In this document: positions 1 through 6,066 of the stretch, piece by piece | Layout: each line of letters begins with the position of its first letter | Position numbering within the stretch: position 1 is the stretch's first letter | Source of the DNA: Faecousia sp. | Lineage (GTDB): Bacteria; Bacillota; Clostridia; Oscillospirales; Oscillospiraceae | Direction: 5' to 3' | Length of the DNA: 7,745 nucleotides | Assembly: GCA_029258495.1 (NCBI GenBank) | Contig: JARHYV010000337.1 | Location: 1 to 7,745, forward strand | The notes under the pieces: generated by a model | Database searches by the model: none | What the model was told of the DNA's origin: nothing | Seen by the model: only the letters and a program-made list of their open reading frames with translations | Program-made: the position numbers and the translations under genes

Positions 1-1513
1 TCTGAAACTCATCTATCGGTGTCTGGAGGAAGGCAAGAGTGCGCTCCTGCTTGTGCCTGAGATCGGACTGACACCACAGCTGCTCAGTCTGCTGGCAGCC
101 CATTTTGGACAGCAGGTTGCAGTTTTGCACAGCAGCCTGTCTGCCGGAGAGCGTTATGACCAATGGAAACGCATCCGCAGCGGCGATGCCCGCGTTGTGG
201 TAGGCACCCGTTCGGCGGTGTTTGCGCCGTTGTGCAATATGGGGCTGCTGATCCTGGACGAAGAGCAGGAACACACCTATAAATCGGAGAATTCCCCCAG
301 ATATGCGGCAAAGGAGATCGCGATTTGGAGGGGCTCCAAGGAAAAAGCGCTGATCCTTCTGGGATCTGCCACACCATCCGTGGAAACCATGTATCGGGCA
401 AAGAGCGGAGCGTATCACCTGTATCAGCTGAACAACCGCTTTAACGGGCGCGGTCTTCCCCGTGTGGAGGTCGTGGATATGCGAGAAGAACTGAAATCAG
501 GAAATGACTCACCGTTCAGTACCTTCCTGATGGACTCCATCCGCGATAATATTGAGCATGACAAGCAGACGATCCTGTTTTTGAACCGAAGGGGAAATTC
601 CCGGGCGTTGGTCTGTGTGGACTGCCGGGAGAGTCCGGAGTGTGTGCGGTGCAGCAATCGGCTCACTTATCACAGCGCAAATGAGCGGCTGATGTGCCAC
701 TACTGCGGTCATTCACAGCCGGTACCGAAACGATGCCCCAGCTGCGGCGGCCCGCTGAAACCCTTGGGGGTTGGCACCCAGAAGATCCAAGAAGAACTGG
801 AGCTGGAGCTGCCGGACACGGAGATCCTCCGTATGGATGCCGATACCATCAATGCAGTCAACACCCACGAGAAAATGCTGAAGCGTTTTCAGGAGGAGAA
901 GATCCCCATCCTGATCGGTACGCAAATGGTGGCAAAGGGGCTGAACCTGCCGGATGTGACACTGGTTGGTGTTCTGGATGCGGATCTGAGTCTATACTCC
1001 GGAAATTACCGTGCGGCAGAAACCACCTTTAATATGCTGACACAGGTGGTGGGACGCGCCGGACGAGGAGAAAGCGAAGGCCGTGCAGTGATCCAGACCA
1101 TGTCACCCGGTCATCAGGTCATTACTCTGGGGGCCAGACAGGATTATGAGGGGTTCTACGATCAGGAGATCGGTTTGCGCCGGGTGATGCATCTGCCGCC
1201 CTTCGGTGACAGTGTGAGTATCACCTTTGTGGGAGAGAACGAGGCGGCAGTCCTGCGGGGAAGTGCCCTGTTCCGTGACAGCCTGTTGTCGTGGTTCCGG
1301 CAGAACCACTATGAAGAGAACTCATACACCCTGCTTGGGCCTGCCCCATGCCCGGTGATGAAAATAAATTATCATTTCCGCTATCGGCTGACCCTGCAGT
1401 GCCAAGCGGACAGATCACTCAGACAAACGCTGAGCGTGTTCCTGCGGCAGTTTATGCAGGATCGCCGCAACCGCGGGGTATCGGCATTTGTGGATGTGAA
1501 CGGATACGAATAA
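1..1513 (+). CDS. priA: Primosomal replication restart helicase PriA (5' partial)
   Basis: PriA is a 3'-to-5' superfamily 2 DNA helicase that recognises stalled forks and reloads the replicative helicase. The frame is already open at base 2, and the first residues (LKLIYRCLEEGKSALLLVPE) are those that follow the Walker A GSGKTEVY segment, so the N-terminal DNA-binding domain and Walker A lie upstream of the window. Visible motifs are motif Ia (LLVPEIGLTPQ), a Walker B box DEEQ at 257-268, GSATPS (motif III), and an eight-cysteine zinc module at 614-745 (CxxC-x5-CxxC, then CHYCG and CPSCGG). These are followed by GTQKIQEEL, GTQMVAKGLNLPDV (motif V, from 917) and QVVGRAGRG (motif VI, 1043-1069). 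The C-terminal domain begins near PPFGD and the gene ends with TAA. The Walker B box reads DEEQ where E. coli and B. subtilis PriA have DEEH. The valine codon GTG at 53 is internal and is not a start. Seventeen bases separate it from def. The identification is secure. Confidence 0.97.
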   Translation, partial: LKLIYRCLEEGKSALLLVPEIGLTPQLLSLLAAHFGQQVAVLHSSLSAGERYDQWKRIRSGDARVVVGTRSAVFAPLCNMGLLILDEEQEHTYKSENSPRYAAKEIAIWRGSKEKALILLGSATPSVETMYRAKSGAYHLYQLNNRFNGRGLPRVEVVDMREELKSGNDSPFSTFLMDSIRDNIEHDKQTILFLNRRGNSRALVCVDCRESPECVRCSNRLTYHSANERLMCHYCGHSQPVPKRCPSCGGPLKPLGVGTQKIQEELELELPDTEILRMDADTINAVNTHEKMLKRFQEEKIPILIGTQMVAKGLNLPDVTLVGVLDADLSLYSGNYRAAETTFNMLTQVVGRAGRGESEGRAVIQTMSPGHQVITLGARQDYEGFYDQEIGLRRVMHLPPFGDSVSITFVGENEAAVLRGSALFRDSLLSWFRQNHYEENSYTLLGPAPCPVMKINYHFRYRLTLQCQADRSLRQTLSVFLRQFMQDRRNRGVSAFVDVNGYE

Positions 1514-1521
1514 GAAAGAGG
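1514..1521 (+). promoter_or_regulatory. Ribosome binding site of def
   Basis: GAAAGAGG lies nine bases before the ATG at 1531 and directly after the priA stop codon. It supports 1531 as the def start, instead of an in-frame ATG at 1348 inside priA that would add 61 residues unrelated to deformylases. Confidence 0.75.
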
Positions 1522-1530
1522 CGTGTAATT

Positions 1531-2001
1531 ATGGGATTGCGTAGAATTCATACAGATCAGGAACCAGCTCTGCATAAGGTATGCAAGCCGGTTACAAGTT
1601 TTGATAAGAAACTGGAACTGCTTTTGGACGATATGAAGGATACTCTGCTGGATGCCAACGGTGTGGGACTGGCTGCACCTCAGGTGGGGATCCTGCGCAG
1701 AGTCGTACTGGTGGACACCGGTGACGAAATTTTGGAGCTGATCAACCCGGAGCTGATCGAAACCTCCGGTGAGCAGGTGGGCGTGGAAGGATGCCTGTCC
1801 GTTCCGGGCAAGTACGGCATCGTCAAGCGTCCGATGATCGCAAAGGTAAAGGCACAGGATCGTCACGGAGAGTGGTTTGAGGCAGAAGGCGAAGAGCTGA
1901 TCGCTCGGTGTTTCTGCCACGAGCTGGATCATTTGGACGGTATCGTATACACTCAGGTGATGGATCGCTTCCTCACAGAGGAAGAACTGGAGGAATTGTA
2001 A
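1531..2001 (+). CDS. def: Peptide deformylase
   Basis: This 156-residue metalloenzyme removes the N-formyl group from nascent proteins at the ribosome exit, the step before methionine aminopeptidase. All three family motifs are present: GVGLAAPQ (residues 44-51, with the conserved Gln51), EGCLS (86-90) and HELDH (130-134). Cys88, His130 and His134 are the expected metal ligands and Glu131 the catalytic base. The N-terminus (MGLRRIHTDQEP, then KPVTSFD) aligns with the standard start of the family, and the length is typical of the short Clostridia enzymes, without the long inserts of the larger Bacillus/Staphylococcus type. It is followed after 20 bases by fmt, which encodes the opposing formyl-adding enzyme, an arrangement conserved across most bacteria. 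The gene looks intact, and it probably shares a transcript with its neighbours. Confidence 0.97.
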   Translation: MGLRRIHTDQEPALHKVCKPVTSFDKKLELLLDDMKDTLLDANGVGLAAPQVGILRRVVLVDTGDEILELINPELIETSGEQVGVEGCLSVPGKYGIVKRPMIAKVKAQDRHGEWFEAEGEELIARCFCHELDHLDGIVYTQVMDRFLTEEELEEL

Positions 2002-2010
2002 TTACAGTTT

Positions 2011-2016
2011 GGAGGG
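2011..2016 (+). promoter_or_regulatory. Ribosome binding site of fmt
   Basis: GGAGGG sits five bases before the ATG at 2022. It selects this start over an in-frame ATG at 1908 inside def, which would add 38 residues that are not part of the formyltransferase fold. Confidence 0.8.
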
Positions 2017-2021
2017 ATTCC

Positions 2022-2939
2022 ATGCGCGTTGTATTTATGGGAACGCCGGATATTTCGGCGACATGTTTGAAAAAAATCATTGCAGACGGATTTGATGTGG
2101 TTGGCGTCTACACGCAGCCGGATCGCCCGAAGGGTCGTGGGATGAAACTGGTTCAATCCCCGACAAAGGAAGTGGCTGTGGCTCATGGGATCCCCGTATT
2201 TCAGCCGGAGAATTTCCGCAGCGAGGAGTCCGTGCAGCAGCTGCGGGAGCTGAAACCTGATATCTGTGCGGTAGTCGCCTATGGCAGGATCCTGCCCCAG
2301 AAGATTTTGGATGTGCCGACCCTTGGGTGCGTGAACATCCATGCCAGCATCCTGCCTGCCTATCGGGGCAGCGCACCCTATCAGTGGGCCGTTCTGGACG
2401 GACTGACGGAAACCGGTGTGACGGCACAGCACATGGTGCTGCAAATGGATGCAGGCGATGTGATCGATGTGGCGAAGACTCCCATCGGAGAGAATGAAAC
2501 AGCCGGAGAGCTTTTAGACAAGCTGGCAGTTTTGGGAGCAGGCCTGCTGAGCAGGACGCTGACAAAATTCATGCAGGGGAAGGTAGAGGCAACGGTTCAG
2601 GATGAGTCTAAGGTCACTCTGGCGCCGATGCTTGATAAATCCATGAGCCCCATCGACTGGAGCAAGAGCGCTCAGCAGATCCACAACCATGTCCGCGGAC
2701 TGCATCCGTGGCCGGTGGCTACGGCAGAGCTGGGCGGAACGAAGTTTAAGATCCATCAGACGGTTCTGGTGGATGGAACAACAGACAAGCCGGCAGGCAT
2801 GCCGGTGGAGCTGAACAAGACCGGCTTGCGCGTCGCCTGCGGTGACGGCAGGATGGTGGAGATCCGTCAGCTCCAGGCAGAGGGCGGAAAGCGGATGGCT
2901 GCCCCGGATTATTTCCGCGGCCATCCCTTGGAGATTTGA
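2022..2939 (+). CDS. fmt: Methionyl-tRNA formyltransferase
   Basis: This enzyme transfers a formyl group from 10-formyltetrahydrofolate to the amino group of Met-tRNA(fMet), making the initiator used for bacterial translation. The 305-residue product has the usual length. It begins with the Rossmann-type strand MRVVFMGTPD. The tRNA acceptor-stem loop follows (TQPDRPKGRG, residues 31-40, where Arg39 corresponds to the E. coli Arg42 position). The active site shows Asn105 and His107 in VNIHASILP and Asp143 in QMDAGD, matching the E. coli Asn106/His108/Asp144 triad. The folate-site signature reads ILPAYRGSAP; the position before the aromatic residue is usually Lys or Arg and here is Ala113. The C-terminal OB-fold domain, which contacts tRNA, starts around residue 205 and contains IDWSKSAQQIHNHVRGLHPWP. 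The stop TGA is separated from the next ATG by a single base, so translation of rsmB is probably coupled to it. Confidence 0.97.
   Translation: MRVVFMGTPDISATCLKKIIADGFDVVGVYTQPDRPKGRGMKLVQSPTKEVAVAHGIPVFQPENFRSEESVQQLRELKPDICAVVAYGRILPQKILDVPTLGCVNIHASILPAYRGSAPYQWAVLDGLTETGVTAQHMVLQMDAGDVIDVAKTPIGENETAGELLDKLAVLGAGLLSRTLTKFMQGKVEATVQDESKVTLAPMLDKSMSPIDWSKSAQQIHNHVRGLHPWPVATAELGGTKFKIHQTVLVDGTTDKPAGMPVELNKTGLRVACGDGRMVEIRQLQAEGGKRMAAPDYFRGHPLEI
2930..2934 (+). promoter_or_regulatory. Ribosome binding site of rsmB inside the fmt end
   Basis: GGAGA lies within the last codons of fmt, six bases before the ATG at 2941. Because the site is inside the upstream coding sequence, ribosomes finishing fmt can re-initiate directly. 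It favours 2941 over an in-frame ATG at 2842 that overlaps fmt by about 100 bases. Confidence 0.65.
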
Positions 2940-2940
2940 G

Positions 2941-4257
2941 ATGACCCCAAGACAGACGGCACTGGAGGTGCTGATCGGTTGCCGGAAGAAGGATGGGTGG
3001 TCTAACGCACTGCTGAAAGAGCAGATCGGACGGGCCAATCTGGATAAACGCGACGCAGCACTTGCCACAAGGCTGTGCTACGGGGTGCTGCAAAACCGCC
3101 TTCTGCTGGATAATTACTGCACGCAGCTGCTGACCGGAAAGCTGAAGGGACTTCGTCCCGTGGTTCGGGATATCCTGCATTTGGGGCTGTATCAGATCCT
3201 GCTGATGGACAAGATCCCCGATGCAGCGGCGGTGAATGAGTCCGTCGTATTGACCAAGCAGTACTGCAAACAGCAGGCGCATGCAGCCTCTCTGGTAAAC
3301 GGCGTACTGCGCAATGCGGTGCGCCGGAAGGGAGAACTGAAACAGCCGGAGGATCTGGCGGTCAGGTATTCGCATCCTGAGGGACTTGTAAATCTGTTCC
3401 GCAGCTATGTCGGCGAGGAGCGGCTCGAGAACATGCTGAAAGCCAATAATGAGGCCCCGGAAACGGTGGTTCAGGTCAATCTCCTGAAAACCACACTGCC
3501 GCAGCTGATGCAGCGGCTGGAGCAGGAAGGGGTTCAGGCGAGAAAACATCCGTGGCTTGACAACTGCTTGGTGCTCAGCGGCACAGGAAACATCGACAAA
3601 CTGCCGAGTTTTCGGGACGGCACCTTTTATGTGCAGGATGCGGCGGCAAAATTGGCAGTGGACTGCGCCGGGATCTCCGAAGGGGACTGGCTGATCACAG
3701 ACTGCTGCGCATCCCCGGGAGGAAAAAGTTTTGCGGCAGCGATGGCTCTGGGCGGAAAGGGGAGGATCATTTCCTCGGATGTCCATGAGCATAAGGTCGC
3801 GCTGATGCAAAACGGTGCCGACCGTCTGGGCTTTTCCTGCATGCATCCACGGCAGTTCGATGCTACGATATTCGATGATGCACTGGAAAATCGTGTGGAT
3901 GTGGCATTGGTGGATGTGCCGTGCTCCGGTTACGGCATCATTCGGAAAAAACCGGATATCCGGGAAAAGGATCCGGATACCATGAAGGAGCTGCCGGAGC
4001 TGCAGCTGCGGATCCTGAGCAATCAGGCGCGATATGTAAAGCCCGGCGGCGTGCTGCTGTATTCCACCTGTACACTGGTACGGCGTGAGAATGAGGGCGT
4101 TGTGGAGAAATTCCTGAAAGCAAATCCGGAGTTTTACACCGAGCCGCTGGAGCTGCCGGAGATATTTGGGAAAAATGAAAGCGGCATGCTCACACTTGTC
4201 CCGGGAGAGTATGACACCGACGGTTTCTTTATCTGCCGTATGCGGAGGAAAGTATGA
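2941..4257 (+). CDS. rsmB: 16S rRNA (cytosine-967-C5)-methyltransferase RsmB
   Basis: This 438-residue SAM-dependent methyltransferase is expected to make m5C967 in 16S rRNA (also called Sun, Fmu or RrmB). Residues 1 to about 140 form the NusB-like all-helical RNA-binding domain, recognisable from ALEVL near the start, LCYGVLQNR, IPDAAAVNESVVL and LVNGVLRNAV. The Rossmann methyltransferase domain follows. Its SAM-binding motif is DCCASPGGKS (residues 254-263). Motif IV is DVPCSG (325-330) with Cys328, which assists product release, and motif VI is YSTCT with the nucleophile Cys377. The PCS plus STC cysteine pair identifies RNA m5C methyltransferases, and the NusB-like domain separates RsmB from RsmF. 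The SAM loop reads CASPGG instead of the more common CAAPGG, a conservative change. The gene overlaps rlmN by four bases (ATGA). Target position 967 is inferred from the family. Confidence 0.95.
   Translation: MTPRQTALEVLIGCRKKDGWSNALLKEQIGRANLDKRDAALATRLCYGVLQNRLLLDNYCTQLLTGKLKGLRPVVRDILHLGLYQILLMDKIPDAAAVNESVVLTKQYCKQQAHAASLVNGVLRNAVRRKGELKQPEDLAVRYSHPEGLVNLFRSYVGEERLENMLKANNEAPETVVQVNLLKTTLPQLMQRLEQEGVQARKHPWLDNCLVLSGTGNIDKLPSFRDGTFYVQDAAAKLAVDCAGISEGDWLITDCCASPGGKSFAAAMALGGKGRIISSDVHEHKVALMQNGADRLGFSCMHPRQFDATIFDDALENRVDVALVDVPCSGYGIIRKKPDIREKDPDTMKELPELQLRILSNQARYVKPGGVLLYSTCTLVRRENEGVVEKFLKANPEFYTEPLELPEIFGKNESGMLTLVPGEYDTDGFFICRMRRKV
4244..4248 (+). promoter_or_regulatory. Ribosome binding site and ATGA coupling site of rlmN
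   Basis: GGAGG ends five bases before the ATG at 4254. The start codon shares bases with the rsmB stop (ATG 4254-4256, TGA 4255-4257), a classic arrangement for termination-reinitiation coupling. Confidence 0.8.
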
Positions 4258-5288
4258 ATATCAAGGCAATGACATTACCTGAAATGACCCTTGCGCTGAA
4301 GGAATTGGGACAGCCGGCATTTCGGGCAAAGCAAATTTATACATGGCTGCACAAGGGTGTCCGCTCCTATGACGAGATGACGAATGTATCCAAGGAGCTG
4401 CGCAGCAAACTGGCGCAGGAGTACCCTTTCTATCCGCCGGAGGTGGTTCGCAGGCAGGAGTCCCAGAGAGATGGGACGATCAAGTACCTGTGGCGTCTGG
4501 CAGATGGGAATTGTGTGGAAACGGTGCTGATGCGGTATCATTACGGCAACACGGTCTGCATCTCGACGGAGGTGGGCTGCCGGATGGGATGCGCATTCTG
4601 TGCATCCACATTGGGCGGTCTGGTTCGCCGGTTGGAGCCTCAGGAGATGCTGGATCAAGTCCTGTTCACGCAGGTGGACTCGGGACTCCCGATTTCTCAC
4701 ATTGTGCTCATGGGCATCGGAGAGCCTCTGGATAATATGGATCATGTGATGCGGTTTCTGGAGCTGGTGAACAGTGCAGACGGCATGAACATCTCCATGC
4801 GCCATATCAGCCTGTCCACCTGCGGCTTGGTGCCCAAGATCCGGGAGCTTGCCGAGAAGAAATTACAGCTGACGCTTTCTGTTTCGCTGCATGCTGCAAA
4901 TGATGACACCAGAAACGAGATCATGCCGGTGAACAAGGCGTATCCCACGGAGCAGCTGTTAGAGGCTTGCCGGGATTACTACAAGATCACCGGTCGCCGG
5001 ATCTCTTTTGAATACGCAATGATCCACGGGGTCAACGACTCAGAGGCGGATGCAAGGCTGCTGCTCAAGCGGCTGAAGGGGCTGCCCGCACATATGAATC
5101 TGATCCCTCTGAATCATGTGGAAGAAAGTCCGCTGAAACCCAGCACAAGGGCTGCGGTTCAGCGTTTTCAGAAAATTCTGGAAGATGGCGGTGTTCCTGC
5201 AACGGTCAGACGCACCCTCGGCGGTGATATCGACGCATCCTGCGGACAGCTCCGTCGGAAATATAATCAGGAACATCAGGATCGATAA
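4254..5288 (+). CDS. rlmN: Dual-specificity 23S rRNA/tRNA adenine C2-methyltransferase RlmN (radical SAM)
   Basis: RlmN methylates C2 of A2503 in 23S rRNA and, in several bacteria, A37 of some tRNAs. It uses a [4Fe-4S] cluster, two SAM molecules and a methyl-cysteine intermediate. The 344-residue protein shows the cluster motif CxxxCxxC as Cys109, Cys113 and Cys116 (GCRMGCAFCAST). Both mechanistic cysteines are present: Cys102 in VCISTEVGC, seven residues before the cluster as in E. coli (Cys118/Cys125), and Cys330 in DIDASCGQL, matching the methylated E. coli Cys355. Other family signatures are GIGEPLDNMDHV, ISLSTCGLVPKI, LSVSLHAANDD and the N-terminal helical segment FRAKQIYTWLHKG. The Cfr resistance enzyme is a close relative. 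Length, RlmN-like N-terminus and conserved operon position between rsmB and prpC favour RlmN. It is followed after 21 bases by prpC. Confidence 0.97.
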   Translation: MNIKAMTLPEMTLALKELGQPAFRAKQIYTWLHKGVRSYDEMTNVSKELRSKLAQEYPFYPPEVVRRQESQRDGTIKYLWRLADGNCVETVLMRYHYGNTVCISTEVGCRMGCAFCASTLGGLVRRLEPQEMLDQVLFTQVDSGLPISHIVLMGIGEPLDNMDHVMRFLELVNSADGMNISMRHISLSTCGLVPKIRELAEKKLQLTLSVSLHAANDDTRNEIMPVNKAYPTEQLLEACRDYYKITGRRISFEYAMIHGVNDSEADARLLLKRLKGLPAHMNLIPLNHVEESPLKPSTRAAVQRFQKILEDGGVPATVRRTLGGDIDASCGQLRRKYNQEHQDR

Positions 5289-5294
5289 ACAGGG

Positions 5295-5302
5295 AAGGAG
5301 GT
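5295..5302 (+). promoter_or_regulatory. Strong ribosome binding site of prpC
   Basis: AAGGAGGT is a full match to the anti-16S consensus, seven bases before the ATG at 5310. It is the strongest Shine-Dalgarno sequence in the window, so the phosphatase may be initiated independently of rlmN translation. Confidence 0.85.
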
Positions 5303-5309
5303 ACTTCCA

Positions 5310-6041
5310 ATGCAAAGTTGGGGATTATCTGATACGGGCTGCATCCGCACCCAGAATCAGGACGCCTATCAAATCGTGCAGCTTGACCGGGACAGTTGGC
5401 TTTATGTGGTCTGTGACGGTATGGGCGGCGCGAAATCGGGCAATGTTGCAAGTGCGCTTGCCATTGATGTATTTGTTCAGGAGATCAGGCGCGTGCATAA
5501 AAACGCAATGAGCACCGAGCAGATCGGACAGATGCTGACAGGCGGTGTTAAACTTGCAAACTTTACTGTGTTTGAACAGTCGAGCCAGTTTGAAGAGTTT
5601 CAGGGAATGGGCACGACCCTGGTGGCAGCCTATGCCACAGGAAAAGATGTGACGATCATTAATGTGGGTGACAGCAGATGCTATATGGTCAACAAAGAGG
5701 GCATCCGACAGATCACCACGGATCATTCTCTGGTGCAGCGGCTGGTGAGCAAAGGCTCGCTGACGCCCGAGCAGGCGAAGAGCTTTCCGGGAAAAAACTA
5801 TATTACCCGCGCCATTGGAACGGAACCTACTATCGAATGTGATCTGTTCTATGAGAAATTGGCTCGCGGAGATGCGCTGCTGCTGTGCAGCGATGGCCTG
5901 AGCGGAGTGGTCGATGAGCAGGAGATCCTGTTCGAAGTGATACATGGAGTCAATAAGGAAAATTGCTGCCAGCGGCTGTTGGATATTGCAAAAATGCGAG
6001 GCGCACCGGATAATGTAACCAGTATCCTGGTGCTGGCCTGA
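5310..6041 (+). CDS. prpC: PP2C-family (PPM) serine/threonine protein phosphatase PrpC/Stp
   Basis: This 243-residue soluble, metal-dependent phosphatase removes phosphate from Ser/Thr residues and normally opposes the PASTA kinase encoded next to it. The length is typical (B. subtilis PrpC is about 254 residues). PPM motifs appear in order: SDTGCIRTQNQDAY (residues 7-20), CDGMGG (35-40, metal ligand Asp36), GMGTTLVAA, NVGDSRCY, ITTDHSLVQRLV, LLCSDGLSG with Asp195, and DNVTSILV with Asp234/Asn235. The Asp residues expected to hold the two Mn/Mg ions are all present. The first motif reads NQD where B. subtilis PrpC has NED. There is no signal peptide or membrane segment, so it is cytoplasmic. 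The 25-base gap to the kinase gene and the conserved pairing make PrkC its likely partner. The substrate set cannot be read from sequence. The gene is also called stp. Confidence 0.95.
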   Translation: MQSWGLSDTGCIRTQNQDAYQIVQLDRDSWLYVVCDGMGGAKSGNVASALAIDVFVQEIRRVHKNAMSTEQIGQMLTGGVKLANFTVFEQSSQFEEFQGMGTTLVAAYATGKDVTIINVGDSRCYMVNKEGIRQITTDHSLVQRLVSKGSLTPEQAKSFPGKNYITRAIGTEPTIECDLFYEKLARGDALLLCSDGLSGVVDEQEILFEVIHGVNKENCCQRLLDIAKMRGAPDNVTSILVLA

Positions 6042-6052
6042 GCCGGTAGGTG

Positions 6053-6059
6053 AAAGGAG
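6053..6059 (+). promoter_or_regulatory. Ribosome binding site of prkC
   Basis: AAAGGAG lies seven bases before the ATG at 6067, within the 25-base gap after the prpC stop. It fixes the kinase start so that the protein begins 14 residues ahead of the conserved RYEILEVIG segment, as usual for the family. Confidence 0.8.
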
Positions 6060-6066
6060 TAGGACA

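Noticed and set aside
1348..1530. An upstream in-frame ATG that would extend def by 61 residues
   Set aside because: The extension overlaps priA in another frame. The deformylase N-terminus and a good ribosome binding site both point to the ATG at 1531.
1381..1932. A 183-codon open frame on the minus strand opposite the priA end and def
   Set aside because: The sense strand has all deformylase motifs, and the antisense product has no family features.
1908..2021. An upstream in-frame ATG that would extend fmt into def
   Set aside because: The family starts with MRVVFMGTP at 2022, directly after GGAGGG. The extra residues are a frame-shifted reading of the deformylase HELDH region.
2790..2805. 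An inverted repeat with six-base arms (CCGGCA/TGCCGG) and a four-base loop
   Set aside because: It is inside the fmt coding sequence, short, and has no following T-tract, so it is not supported as a terminator or operator.
2746..3846. A 366-codon open frame on the minus strand across the fmt-rsmB junction
   Set aside because: It lies fully opposite two well-supported genes. Its product is rich in His, Gln, Arg and Cys without recognisable motifs, as expected from the reverse complement of GC-biased coding DNA.
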